Part shown: positions 33,043-46,014 of the stretch, in pieces
Layout of the letters: each line of letters begins with the position of its first letter
Numbering within the stretch: position 1 is the stretch's first letter
Assembly: GCA_002682825.1 (NCBI GenBank)
Contig: NOKP01000001.1
Span: 1,514,464 to 1,578,463, forward strand
DNA from: Neonectria sp. B-13
Lineage: Eukaryota > Ascomycota > Sordariomycetes > Hypocreales > Nectriaceae
DNA length: 64,000 nucleotides
Direction of reading: 5' to 3'
Notes under the pieces: generated by a model
The model's input: the letters and a program-made list of their open reading frames with translations, nothing else
The model's database searches: none
Told to the model about the DNA's origin: nothing
Program-made: the position numbers and the translations under genes

Positions 33043-35240
33043 TCAAGCCCTATAGAGGTCGCCTGTTAGTATCCGTGTCTCCAACATGTCTTCTGCTAGT
33101 AGTAATAGTACTTACAGTCTTCCCCATAGAAGAGTTCACTCAACTGGGCCGCAAAGTTGACCGCAGGCGCACTCAGCTCACCCTGCTCAGCAAAGCTAGT
33201 GTCAAACAAGGGGTTGAAGCTCTTAGCGTTCGCCTCCTTGGTGTGCGTCTGATAGACTTGGTGGAACTGGTAGGCGAACTGCTTGAATGGCATGTTCTCT
33301 ACCTCCTTGCATTGGTTGACCGAGAGGCTCCTAGAGTACCGTTGGCGGGATCCGTCTTTCTTGTTCTTCTCGATCTCGCTGATGACGAAAGTCTCGGTAA
33401 TTGCCTCGACGGCCTCCATGAAGAGGCAGAGAGTCAAGAATGCCGCCAGGCAAGGCGCCCATTCTCGCCGAGATTTGGGTTTGAGAGACTTGGAGAAGAG
33501 CTCAAATAGGAGCTGCGTCTCACGCATCATCAACTCGTCGACGATGGATTTGATTTGCCGGGACAACACCCGGGACGTAAGGTATTCATTGTTCTGGGGA
33601 ATCAGGCCGGTAGTCGACAGCGAGTCAATGGTGCGCCCAGAGAGACAGAGGTGGGAGGTCATGATGTAGTGCATGCAGTAGATGGAAAGCGCCCGCTTGA
33701 CTATGACAGAATCAGTTTCGTCCGCAAAGTTCTTAACTATGCGAAGGATCTTCTCCGGTAGAGTAGACGATAAGTTTCCGGTAACCTGGTCCACGAAAGC
33801 AGGCTCGGTAATGAGAGACTGGATGTATTTCTTGGTGCGCTTCTTGAGATCGTCTCTCTGGGCGCTATTCTGTAGGTCCATCCCAATTGCTGCAGATCCA
33901 TTGGACTGGAGATCCATCCGGCTCTTATGCGGGCCCATATGCCAGTGCTGCACAACATCGCAGGTCGCGGGGGTGAAGAACTTGGCGTCGACGGCAAGAA
34001 TAGTCGAGAAAAGCGGACCTGAGAAAAGCTCGACGGAGCACGTTTGCTCAACACCATTCACCACAAAGCCTTGAATGTTGTCGGTAATGAACTTGGTCAT
34101 GTCCTCCTTTCGGAAGTGCTCGCGAAGGAAGCCTGGGAACAAAACAGGTACGAAATCCGAAAACTGCCAGCAGATAACTTGCGGGACCTGTATCATGAGC
34201 TTTTTACAACTCTTGCAAGGCCGCTCCTTGTCACACTTTACCTTGCGACTGTGGCAGCAGAAGCAGGCGCCAACTCGTCGAACCTGAAGGGCGTTCTCCT
34301 TGGTGGCGTTCGCCAAGGGGCCCTTCCGTCCTCGCTGACTCGTCCGCATGGCCTCGAAGCACTCGAAGGGATTGGGTCGGCCAGCATGGGCGGAGATGGA
34401 CGTCGGTGTCATGATGACGAACTTGCCGGACTGGTCGATCTTCTTCTTCCTCTCCACCTTTCCAACCTTGAACTTGCGGATGTGGGTGGGTGGTGAACTA
34501 CTCTCGCCAGGGCTGGCTCTGGAGCCGGGAGACGAGGTATTTGGCGACGAGCTACTGAAGTCATCCATAACAAACATGCTTCCATCCGTCCCTCGTGGAT
34601 TGCTTGGGTTCCATGGTGGCATGTTGGGGTCGGCCAAGAAAGGCTGGGGGATGTTTAGGTCAACCTGGGGGACCTGAGGCTGACCATCTGAGGTGGCCGG
34701 GAACAGATCGGTCTGAAAGTCAGTGAACAGCGGCGTGATATCTGCACCATCGTCAGCGCACTCTCTCGAAGAAAATGTATTTCCCTGTGTCGGAAGCATA
34801 CCATTCAGCTCCTGTGGTGAGAACTGGGTCGGGTCCTGTTGCTGGAATAGATACTGCTGTGGTGTCATGAACCCAGGGGCCGAGCCGAACGCTCCATCGG
34901 TAGTAGCCACCGTCGTTGATGTTGCGAACACATCAGAACCGTCATGGCTCGGCTGCGTAGGTAAGGATACGTTGCTGGGGAAGAAAGCCGACTGGTCCAT
35001 CTCGCCAAGGAGAAGCGGTGATGCGGCCGAGGGCGACGGAGTGTTTCCAGAAACATTGTTGATGACTGCATAGCTGCTCAAGCTGCCGCTGGCAGGGTCA
35101 GAAAAGAAGCCAATGGAGGAGGGCGTAGAACCGGCAGCCGTGTAGTCGAGATACTGCCACGAGTCGTCGGTCTCGGCAGCTGAATCGAACTCAAACGGGG
35201 ACGACCCGTTCGGGGATGGGCGGGAGGTGGTAGAGGCCAT
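33043..35240 (-). CDS. Zn2Cys6 transcription factor
   Basis: Probable DNA-binding regulator in the nucleus; target unknown. ATG 35240, exon 1 33116-35240, a 53-nt intron with GTAAGT donor and perfect TACTAAC branch site, and a 20-nt last exon 33043-33062 (CDLYRA-stop): 714 aa. The first 320 residues are Ser/Pro/Gln-rich and disordered. Basic KVGKVERKKK precedes the cluster ACFCCHSRKVKCDKERPCKSC near 325-345. The spacing is C-x2-C-x6-C-x5-C-x2-C-x11-C, with a final loop longer than usual. WQFSDFVPVLFPGFLREHF and a helical C-terminal domain follow. If the intron is retained the protein ends four tyrosines later (CKYYYY). Confidence 0.85.
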
Positions 35241-37155
35241 TTTGGGAATATGGGAGGGAGTAGAGGCACAGGTGGTCGGTCGAGGAGCTGGTTGGGTGGG
35301 AGTATGTTCCGGAGAGATGGTCAAGCACGGGATGTTGGTGGGTGTGATATGTCCAAATGAAGAACTTGGGACGTGATGAAAATGGAGTCAAGTTGAAGGG
35401 TATCCGAGGCGAGTATAAATGAGCGTTGGGCTGCGATTGTGCGACCAACTGCCAGAGTTGGGTTGCTGGGAAGCAGGCAACTTTGACTGTTAACCGCTAT
35501 GGCGCAACTGCAGTCGTATTGTGTGGTCGATGCCGCTATCGCGACTGCAGCGGGCAGCGGCAGGGCCAAGTAAGTGAAAGTCGCTGATTTCCAGGTCTGT
35601 CGGCAGGCGAGTCTCACGCAGCGAGAAACGAGGGAAACAAGAGCAACAGTAGAGCACAGCCTCGGGATATTGCGTTTTAAGGACGCAAAAAGGAAGCAGA
35701 AACCCGTTGGGATCTCTCTCGGTCGACGTTCTTGGGGTTTGTCCGTGGGGCTTAACTATTGCTGCCATCGACGCCTCGCCTGGCTGTGCGGGTGCTTGCG
35801 CTAGACCTAAATGGCGACCGACTGGACTGGCCGCACCTTCCCTCTGCAAGAGCATCGTCGCAGCCAATCATTCTTGCACATGTGCATCAGGCCGTCTCGA
35901 TTCCGCACCATGCCCCATCTGGGCACCAACGATCCCGCACATGCCCTTTCATAAATTGCATAACGTGAAGCAAGCTCCGATTCCGACTGGCCATGACTCG
36001 TCAACATTGCAGTTGTGCAACAGCGTGAATCACCCGCCTCGTCAACTATCGAAAATGACTGGCAACCGGGCAAACATATCTCGGATTCTCGTGCATCGCA
36101 TGATCAATATCAGCGAGGGCCTCAACTTGACCCTGTGACTGCTTAAAATACCAAAAACTAGCAAGCATTCCGGCATTCACTTTGTTTCACGGGACACAAC
36201 ATCACTCCAACTACTCCATCCGTGGCGGTTTAGATATTCAACCTCTCATTGTAACTACCCTGGAGATTTCCAGATATGATCCAATACCAAACCATTTCAT
36301 GCACCATTAGGAGTCAGATGATACGGCATCACTATGAGCAGTTAGGTCAACCAATCAAACGTTAAAATCATATTCGGTTTCATGTATCATCTAGAACTAC
36401 AAGCAAAGCTTGTTCATCATATCTTCATCATCTCGTTTCCAATCTTGTCCAAGTGTTCAGACGTCTTGCTCCTGATTTCGAGACCATTTACAAAAACAAT
36501 AAGTTCAGCATAACTCGGCTCAACGACTGTGTTCCAGCGTAGTCCTACACCCGGCTAAAGCTCAAGCGAGTAGGTTTACCCCCGGGCTCGTATTCATACG
36601 ATCATCCCTGGCTTCCTGTCCATCCCAATGCTCAAGCCCCATCATTTCCCAACGCCATCAACGGCACGACAGCAGACACGCTCTGTCGTACACCTCCAGC
36701 AAACCCAAACCATACATATGTATAGGGCATGGGTTGATGACCTTCCAATGGTCTCTATTTGAGAACGACCATAGGCCCATAAAAGCAAATGCCGAGGCGG
36801 AAAAAAAGACAACGAATCGCGTTCGCAGAAAGCAAAAAATAAGTACCACGAAAAACTCCCGACACGCTCTAAACGATGGCCTCGTTCCCTAGTATGGGGC
36901 CGGTGCCTCCGGTGACAAGCCCTCGATAGGCATGTGTGCCGACCCGAGTAGCCAAGAAACATGCCCGCTCCATGTAACAAAAACATTATCATTCACAGTC
37001 TGAGCTTGTGAAAAAGCCAAACGTGTGGTCTCCCATCGGATCCCTGTTCCTGATTTGTGCCGTAATCGTGTTCGGCTGGTTCTCATTCCTGTCGTCAGGA
37101 TATGTAATATAAACGTGATTGAGCCATGTGATGGACTCGTGTGGAAGCTGTACTC
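35241..37155. other. Long upstream region of the Zn2Cys6 gene
   Basis: 1.9 kb between two minus-strand genes. It holds the promoter and probable leader of the regulator and the 3' flank of the next gene. The 36140-36560 part is AT-rich. No gene supported. Confidence 0.5.
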
Positions 37156-38321
37156 TCAAGACCTGTACCGCGAGACGGAGCGGTCTTGGATCTGCTTCTC
37201 TGTAGAAACGTATAGTCTGTCAAGGTAGTCCATAGCTGAAGCATCCTTCAGGATCTTGGCCACCTGAATGCCGGCGGAGATCAGCTGAAGGATGTTTCGG
37301 TCATCCTTGAGGGGGCGGCTCTGGTGTTTGGCGGCGTGCCGCATCTCCAGCGAGTTCTCCAGAATGGTGACAAACTGTTTAATCTGCCCATTGTACAAGA
37401 CTCGTGCCGGGATGCGTCGCTTTGTCGCCAGCCGCTTCAAGAGGTAGACCCATTCGGTCCACTCTCGGTCCTGAGGCCGTTCCACTGGCCTCATGTCCTG
37501 TGTCAACGGGATCGGAAACTGATACTTCGCGACGAAGTCGTATGCGCACTGCGAAAGCCGATCGTTGACTTGGCTGAGAACACTGTCCTGCTCCTGGACG
37601 TGGAGGTTCGTGGGTAGGTGGGGGAGTTCTCGCTCCTGCAGTGCAATGACATCGGGTGGCGGACGCTGCAAAAACTGGTGTGGTCCATCAAACTCGTCTC
37701 GGTTCGAAGGTCGTCGTTGTGACCGACCCTTGCTACTCGACTTCGATTTTCCTCCAGGGGCGGCAGTGTTCATCCCATTCTCCAGGGAATAGTCCGATAG
37801 GTTGGGCGACGCAATGATGTCGTCAACCGAGTCGGTGGGCGAGTACCTGTCCTGGGCCTCCCATCCCTGAGAGCCTGAGCTCTTGTAGGATCCATGGCCA
37901 ACTGCTACCTTGCCATATGAACCGGACGGGGGGCGTGAGCTGTATGCCGGGCCCGAAGGGTAGACGACGGATTCGGCCCGCGACACCTGCCCATTGGCAC
38001 CTATGGGCATGCCACCGGCCAAGTTATAGGAACTAGCCGAGTAGTTGACGCTCGAAACACTTTGAAAGAATATATGTTACTAAAACGCCCGAGCAAGGGA
38101 CCTTGGTGGCTGTCTTACCTTGGGGTTTGGTAATAGACATTGTCGAACCCCCCATGTGACTGGGGTTCGGCAAAGGAACTACCAGGCAATCAGCCACTCA
38201 TTGATCCCCCCGAGATTGATCCAAGGAAGACAACCTACCTTCGCGATGGGTTCCAGGGACCGCCAGACATGGCGGAAGATCTGTAGGCAAAATCTGGTTG
38301 GGCCATGTCGCTCTGGCTCAT
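37156..38321 (-). CDS. Conserved-looking fungal protein of unknown function
   Basis: I do not recognise the family. Three exons, 38239-38321, 38119-38178 and 37156-38059, give 348 aa; both junctions (PSR-SSFAEP and YYQTP-SVSSV) restore one frame with good splice signals. Residues 1-190 are Ser/Gly/Tyr/Pro-rich and look disordered, with a basic patch KSKSSSKGRSQRRPSNR. From about 200 to the end the protein is dense and helical: QERELPHLPTNLHVQEQD, DFVAKYQFPIPLTQDMRPVE, REWTEWVYLLKRLATKRRI and NILQLISAGIQVAKILKD. The contrast between a variable N-terminus and compact C-terminal domain suggests a genuine conserved domain. Confidence 0.8.
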
Positions 38322-41300
38322 AATGGTAAAAGCGCTGCGTTCACTTTGGCAAGACTTGACGAGACTTGCGGCTGATAAAGAGGAATCCACAGGAGTAAAA
38401 GAAGCAACGAGTCCGGGCCTTGGGTTCCAAAAAAAAACAAGACTAAAACCGACGGACAGCTTGCACACGATGGGTCCTCGGGCTGAGATCCTTGGTTTCT
38501 CCAAAATGCTGGTTTCCAATCACTCCGGGGGAATCCACGGTGACTAGGGTTTCCTGAGATGATGAGTTCCTGGGGCTTCCTGTCGGCGATTCTAGGCGGT
38601 GTGTCCCGGGAGCCCAGGCAGGGGACCAGTCCACAACAGCAACACCAGCTGGCTGGTACCAAGTCTCGCAGGAAACAGTGAAGCACTAACGGTAGTGCAA
38701 GTTGCTTGGAGCGTTTTCAGCGAACCAGTCGCCAGTGATGGGAGATGCTGATTGAGTTGGCACGGGAGACTGGGGTGACGATCGGAATAGTGACTATTTT
38801 ATCTTCGTTCGTGAGGCACCAAGAGAACTGGGCAGCATGTCAAGCAGACTGATCCTGGTCGAGACGGCAATGACAAGAGATGCCCCGTTTGCTAGTAGCG
38901 GAGTAAACAGGGACCAGCAGAGAAGTAAAACCGAGTTCGTTTTTGGCAAGATTTGCAACAAATTCGCCCCAATACCCCAAGTCGTTGGCACGTTGGAGGG
39001 TTCCAGTTGCCCGCCAGGCCGGAGAGAGACTGGGAGGGAGACGGTGGTGGATGGTCTGCAGACAGCTGGGGACGCAAGCAAGCGCAGAGCCCACAGCCAT
39101 CGGGCGGGACTGGATCTTGTGCGAGGGTGGGTGCGCTGCGCTTATTGATCGAGGTGAACCCGGACTGACGAGGATGGCTGGCTGGCAGTGCAGTCAGTCA
39201 GTCAGTCAGTGCTGTGCTTTGCTGTACTTCGCTGTGCTTTGCTTTGCTTTGCTGTGCTGTGCTGTGCAGTACAGCCGAGGGAGGGAGAATGGGAGACTTG
39301 GGACTCGGGAGTGGCAGGGCGGGACGGATTTCGTCACTGCGTCAGAGAACCCAACAGCCCAGGACTACCCCAGATGTTGTGTGCTTGTCTGCTTGAAGGG
39401 TGGCATCTCGCCCACTGCCTTGGCCCGAGCGAGGCAATTTCCCGGCATCATTGGGCGCTGGCGTTGTTGCCCAAGGCGCGCTGGCAGCTTCAGGTAGAGA
39501 TGACCTCAGGCGAGATAATTGGAGCAGGGGACTACCTGGAATCACGAGGAGCGGTCAATGGCTGGACTGAGATGGAGTCGGGCACCAAGACCTTAGGCGA
39601 TGCCAGCTAATAGCACCCAACCCCCCCTAGGATTGATGCCCACGACCTCTCACAACAACACACGGCGTACCCAGCACACCACCAGACTCCAATCTGAAGA
39701 CCCCTCTTGACCCTCACGACAATCAATGCATATGGAGGGGGACTCGGAGGAACACCGGTTCTGGGGCCGCGACTGAGGAGGCTTGGGCGTTGGGCAACTT
39801 GGGCGGCTTGGGCGTTCACCACCACGTTGCCAAAGACGAAGGAGGGGCCGATCTGGGCACAAGCCGAATCCTCTTCGGCAAACTTTGTGATGGCATCCAT
39901 CATCTTGACGACAGCATGGCCTGACGCTGATGCAAGCAGCTGGCTACGTGGGCAATGCATCTGCTCCACCGAGCGCCGACTCGTGGCATCGCTGGCATAG
40001 CTGGCATCGCTGGCATTCGTCCACGGCCAGCTGCCGAGAAGCGTCCTTGCTTTTTGCATTGTTTCGCATGTCGCCGTGATCCATCAAGGATTTCAGCTTG
40101 AAGTTGAGGCGAAGCATTGTGGACCGCGGTGCCGCGCCAGCGGAGGGAGACGTGTGATGAAGTGGGGTTTGTGGGTATTACCCGTAGCCTGGACTTCGTA
40201 CGAATACGTACGAATAAGTAGTACGAATACCTTCGCAGGTCGGGTCTTCCGAGCGTCAGGTTGAGGCCAACGAGATGAGCGCTGTTTGGCGCAGCGCTGG
40301 CGTTCCGTCTGCAGTGTCTGCGGTGTCTGGCGTGTGGCAGGTGCCAGATCGCAGCCCACACGGCGAAACGCAGATGGCAGACATAAGGCACGCGCATGTG
40401 ACCGAGCACGCGCATGGATCTGCGCAACGGGGATGTGACACGACTGACCAGCATTGGATGATGGAGTCGCCTTATCCTGGGCCTGGTACCTCTTTTATTA
40501 AGAGCAAGGGTCAGCCTCAGACTGCAACTGTAGATTTTCAAGCTCTGTTCCTGGGGCCGGCCGACAACGCAGCAACACGCATCAGCCCGGCACATCACTC
40601 GCAAGAACACGGGGGACCACCTCGTATTGGGCGTCTTCGCTGGTTAGCATGATGACAACGCTGTCGGGTTTCTTGGTAGGTTGGCGACGCACTTTCTCGG
40701 CAGGTTGAACACGCAGAACAGGCAGTCCTTTGGCACATCGAGTCCTCCCTCGACTCACCTCATCTCACCTCACCTCACCTCATATTCTTCGTCTGCCTCC
40801 AGCGCTCGCTCAGCTGACATTCGCACACACACATTGCTGGCAATGCGGCACGTCGACCAAGCCAAGACGACTTGGGCAAACCGCACAGCTTCTTCTCCCC
40901 TCGTCCCTTCACTTCCATGATGGCGAAATTGCAGTCGTTGCCACCACACGACCCAAAATGAAAGAGGTCGGTCGCCATGGAAGATGAAGACCACAGTAAT
41001 CGGGACCAGAGATGCCGTTGTCGGAAATGCCATGCCGATTTCCTTGGCTTCCTTTGGCCATTTCATTTGTCGATGATCTGCCCTTCTTTTTTATCACCAG
41101 CACGTGGCTAGATGAACGACAGATCACCAACCTACTTCGTCATAATGGTTTCCCGTCAATGCACTTCCCCTGCTACCCCCTCAATCCCCAGGCCCCTCAT
41201 CCTAAAAAAAGCCACGGTCCCCCACCGGGTCATCTCCATGATCGATCTCCCGTACTGCCATCGCATCTTCCGAGGAGGATCCACCTGCGGCCCGGACCTC

Positions 41301-42111
41301 CGCCACGGCAGGGCGGCCGCCCGGAGGCGACTCGCACGGGGGTTCTCGGGGTCGTTCTCCGTGCCCTTTCCTAATCCGGAACCTATATCGCCTCATGTAA
41401 CTCAACCATCGTGCCGTTCAAAGCATCTGTCAGCGCTCTAGGACAAGCCACATCCCTTACACTTGACTTATCCCAGGCTGACAAAGACACTGCGCGCGCC
41501 ACAACCCCGGGCCGTTTTTGCCTCTTGGTACTGCCGGGGGCCAATTAGCGTCGTTCCTCTGTTACAGAACAGCCTCCAGCCTCGGGGTTAAGGCCCACCA
41601 GCAGGATGTGACGTAGGCGTTTTATCGCTCAAGCCATACAAAATAAGGCGCGGATTGAACAATTCCTCAAGCATTTGGTGATGGCTTCACCGATCTGCGT
41701 TTCTGAAGGCGAGTCGGCCGCCGCTGGGGAGAGGTCTTCGGCGAACGCCCCGCCAATGGGTCCAAGCGAGTCATGGGGCCGCTGCATCAGTGATTTTTGA
41801 TTGGACGTGAGGCCTGCACGGTTCGTCTAGAGGAAACGAATTTGCTCCTGGCTGCTATTTGGGGGCATCCCACCACCCGACTTGGATTGCATCAGGCAAG
41901 GCCGGATTTCAATACGAGTTACAGGAAGTGTCGATGGCCTTCCTTTTGAGCCTGTGCCTCACCAGATCGTCGCCTCCTTGGGGCATATTTCCTGCCGTCT
42001 GTCCCCGGGTCCAAAGGCTCAAGAACTCGACGAGAGACGAGCATGTTGGTGTCTTGGTGAGGCGATTATCAGTGAAGGCAACCCTCAGTACGAATATGCG
42101 CACGTGAGACC
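38322..42111. other. 3.8-kb gene-free region with microsatellites
   Basis: Divergent upstream regions of the unknown protein and a Zn2Cys6 regulator. It contains a CAGT/CTGTG/CTTTG microsatellite (39187-39271), three GTACGAATA copies (40198-40229), CTCACCT tandem units (40755-40791) and a GGCATCGCT/GGCATAGCT cluster near 39985-40020. No frame carries a recognisable motif or convincing splice structure. Confidence 0.6.
39187..39271. repeat. CAGT, then GCTGTGCTTT microsatellite
   Basis: Five CAGT units pass into degenerate GCTGTGCTTT / GCTTT / GCTGT units. It is a simple slippage repeat in intergenic DNA. Confidence 0.9.
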
Positions 42112-43963
42112 ATGGCCCCCCCCAAAGACCGCAAGAGAAGATTCCACCGACGGAGCAAGAATGGCTGCCAGACGTGTAAGAGAAGACATGTTCGGTGTGA
42201 CGAACAGAAGCCACTCTGGTATGTGCTCCTTTACTAGTACACTTGAGTCTTGTCCCGAGGCTGTGGGATACACGAGTCCTGCATCGCCGCGTCAGATCGA
42301 TCCACGGCTCTTGGTACACGATACACGACACCCTCGCTAACAGTGATTGGCGACTTTAGCACCAACTGTCTCCAAACTGGAAGTGAATGCATCTATCCCG
42401 TTCCCCAGCAGTCATTACCATCCAATGAAGCGTCGCCTTCCAGCAGCGGAAGCAGCAACGTCGACGTCAATACCGAGGCTCAGATGGTGGTGGCCGAGCC
42501 GGCAGCCGGGCTGATCAATGCCCTCAACGACTATGTTGGGGGCTCCTTCGATGCACTACCCGAGTCGTCCAAGCGATTACTGCGTCACTGTACGTCGTGA
42601 CATCAAACCCATGACCCTCCTACGTGACCACTAATGTGTCCGATACAGTTTCCCAATATGCCGTATGGGGCCAAAGACCCGTTGCCCGAGAGCTTCAGTC
42701 CTCGGCGTGAGTTCACCCGGCATACCGAGATCGTCCTGACAGGACATGCGCTGACGATCCCCCAGAATCCAGAAGTCCTTTGAGAATCCAGGGTACATGC
42801 ACATGTGTCTGATGCTTTCAGCGTGCCAATGGGCGTGGGTGACAGGCTCGATGGACGAAGTTAGGATTCCGTTCCTCTACCACAAGGCCGCGACATACCA
42901 ATTCGCAAGAGAACAACTTCAGAGTCCCGAGGCGGCGCAGAGGGGAGATACTATGCTGGCTATTTCTGCACTCGCACTAACCGAGGTGAGATATAACCCT
43001 TTGCCCGAATGCAGCTGCGGAACCGAAGAACTGACAGCATGGCTTATCTAGGGCGCTATTGGAGAGCTGGATGCTTCAGCGAGACACCTACAGGGCATAC
43101 AGTCGGCAGCAAGGGAATGGAATAGGGCAAATCAGACCACTACATTGCCGCAGAGGATGCTGAAGATGTCAGTCGTTCGTAATGGTATCTGAAATGGCAT
43201 ATTATTGACAATCTCGAATAGGATCGGAGAAGGACTGCGAACCGGGAAATCAGAGAAGCTGGTCAACGTACCAGGATATACACCAATATTTATGGGCCTC
43301 CTATTCGCATCAATCTGGGACATCACGGCTTTGCCACCGCGTGAGGCACCGACATATGGATGGTGGGAGGATCAAGATACACAGGCGGCGAGATTATGGC
43401 AGAACCACACCAAGGACCTCAACCTCAACTACGAGATATCACGAGGCTTTAGCCCAACCCAGTACATTCCACGAATCCTCAACGGAGACCCGAAAAGTAG
43501 TCGAACAAGTTTCATCGCTACCTTCTTTTACCTGTGCTCCGAGCTGGGCCACCAATACTTTGACGTAACCTTGGTCGACTGGCTCCTGGAGCAGCTCATC
43601 GACGACGTCGACGCGGGAGAGGAATACATCCGGACGAGTACGTGGACACAACCGTTGTGGCTCTGGTGCGCTATGTTCGGGGCGGCGATTGCCTCGACGG
43701 GGCGAGCAACCAACAAAATGGAGGAAAGACAACTGGAGAGGTGGCGAGGCGTGTACAACGAGAAGATGAGGCTGGTCGGCCGTGTGCTTGGACTCAGCAG
43801 CTGGGAGTCGGCGAGGGCCGTCCTGGTAGGGGTCGTGGGAAGCATCGACGATGAAGTCGAGCGGGGACTGAAGGAGCTGTGGGACGAGGGCGTCGTCCGA
43901 GGGGGAACCTCTGGCGAAAACACTATAGTACCGGCAGTGATAGAGTTAATGGATCAAGACTAG
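42112..43963 (+). CDS. Zn2Cys6 transcription factor with fungal-specific domain
   Basis: Six exons: 42112-42218, 42360-42589, 42649-42706, 42766-42985, 43052-43167 and 43222-43963; 490 aa. The basic start MAPPKDRKRRFHRRSKNG leads into a canonical cluster with Cys19, 22, 29, 36, 39 and 46 (C-x2-C-x6-C-x6-C-x2-C-x6-C). The first intron splits the fourth Cys codon. The remainder is helical, with MHMCLMLSACQWAWVTG and LPPREAPTYGWWEDQD, matching the layout of the fungal-specific transcription factor domain 2 found in Upc2-like sterol regulators. The ligand and targets cannot be read from sequence. The exon 5 donor (GTCAGT) is the least typical. Confidence 0.87.
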
Positions 43964-46014
43964 GATATGCATGCCACATTAATGGTCTACCCCTCCCCTT
44001 GATTCAGGCATGACCTCGTCATTCTGGAGCCACGGCCAGCGCGTGATGATAACCACGTCAACAGAAGTGAGGAATCACAATTTCAAGCCGCAAGTGCTCC
44101 GGTGGCTGGCGTAGCCCCTGGGGTCTGCGTTTACATCGTACTGTACACGTATAATCATCTGGGCTGAGTTCTGGCCCCGTGAGAGCCTCAAGGTGAAAGA
44201 TTGGCCAAGAATATTCCTATCGTGGATGACTCGGAGAGCCGCATGAAGCCACCCGCAGGCCTGGGTCGCTAAGAACCTTGGACCCTTTACGCTTTAGGTG
44301 CGGACGATCCCGTGCGTCACGTGGGGCAAGGTGAGCGCCGGCCAGTGGAGAGGAGGATTGAGAGGCTTTTGGAAACTGCCAGTGCGGGAAGGAGGAACCT
44401 GAAGCACACCGGCCCACCCGGCAGGTACAGTAGGTACGTACCGTAGCCAAAACCTGAGGTTAATGACAGGCAGCATTATCTGAACCCTCTTGACGTGGCC
44501 CTGCTCATCTCCCGAGCAGGCCGCAGTACGGCTTGGCGACGTCACAAACACAGCATTCACCGCAACGACGGCCCGCTGTCGCCCTCTTAGCTTGTCCTTT
44601 GGCCTCTCACGGTCTCGTCCACTCGCTCTCTGACCTTCTCTCGCTCTCGTCCTTCACCCTTCACATGGCCGGTGCTGCAGACTGCGCAGACCGCACTTGT
44701 GATTCACCGCACACGTCGACACCATTCGCCGGCCATCTGAGGCCCGTCTGCATTGTGCGTGACGCCGTCTCACGAGGAGCGCCTTTTTGAAGGCCTGCCC
44801 CGCCCGTAAGCTGCTATCGTGGTCAATCAGTGGTCGAGAATGCGCACGCAGGCTCTCGTGTGCAGACTCGGTGTGCTGCCGGTTGCATAGTGGTTCGCAG
44901 AATGCCGAATGGTTGGTGATGATGCTCTCGCACTTGATCCACCCGCCTGACTTGGCAAAGCCAAACCTGAGGTGGCCGGCACCGTTTGGTCGACCGGTCA
45001 GAGGCCACTATCACCGTCACAGAGGAACGAGTTGACCCCGCGGCGAGGGCGGCTGAGTGGTTGAGAGAGGCTTTCCGTGCCGCGCGCTCCCGCAACTCCC
45101 GCAACTCCCGCCCGTCAGGGAATGTCACCATCCGAGGCAGTAGTAGCCCAGACGCGAAGGTAAAGTCCTGAGAAACCCTCCGTGCTACCACGTAGTAGGC
45201 TGCTAGCCCTAGCAAAACCACTATCTACAAGAGGCGCTTGGACTCGTCTCTTCATGACGATCGTCACTCATGATGCGAACCTGTTGCGCAAAAACCGTCG
45301 AGCAATTTCGGGGCCAACCTCCTATTTTCCCTCTCGTCTCTGTTCTCTCACCTCGTCAGCTTGCTTCTGCCCTGGCCGCTGCAGTGCTGTGTTGTCCAAC
45401 AGCCATGATCCCTCCTTCACACAATCCGTCCTCGTATCTGTCACTGATAGGACGGCATCCTGTACAGCTCCCCACCCGGCCCCTCTCCAAAACAAGGAAG
45501 TCGACCAGTGGTCGGCCCCCTCGTCCCATATCCCTGCACAGGAAGCCCTCTGCGCTTCGAAATCACAAAACGCCAACTCACTCCTGCGGCCATTGTGACG
45601 GCCGTTATGGCAGTACTTTCATTGGCACTCGACGTGTCGTGTGGGGGGATCTCCCGACTGGCGGTCGGTCCATGGCAACAATAAAACCCGCAGGGCCCCT
45701 CGTTGCCCAACGTCTCACTTCTGTTCCTTCATTCCCAGCCCAACCCGCCCCTTACTGCCCAACCAACCTCCCGTCAGCCTGATCCTTCAAAGACGACCCA
45801 TACTTTCCACATATTTTCAACCTCTTTTCTGAACTTGTTCGCCAGAGGAACTTCTCGAAGCAACCCAACCAGCCCAAGGATTGTCCTGTCGCGCAACATC
45901 ATCACGACGATCACTTCGATCACAACAGTTTTGCCACTGGTCTGAACTTGCAAGACAACGTTCCACGTTGCTCTGCTGGATCTTGAGCTTACCTGCTCTT
46001 CACCCGAGGATACC
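43964..46014. other. Long upstream region of the C2H2 gene
   Basis: 2.05 kb between same-direction regulators. From about 45300 the sequence turns CT-rich, probably a long leader of the C2H2 gene. A short GCAACTCCC repeat lies near 45091-45112. Frames here are proline-rich, unspliced and not convincing. Confidence 0.5.

Noticed and set aside
39900..40610. 236-codon minus-strand frame
   Set aside because: Arg/His/Cys-rich with internal simple repeats; no start context or domain.
45270..45782. 170-codon frame upstream of the C2H2 gene
   Set aside because: Lies in the CT-rich leader region; no motif, no TATA box, and more likely 5' untranslated sequence.
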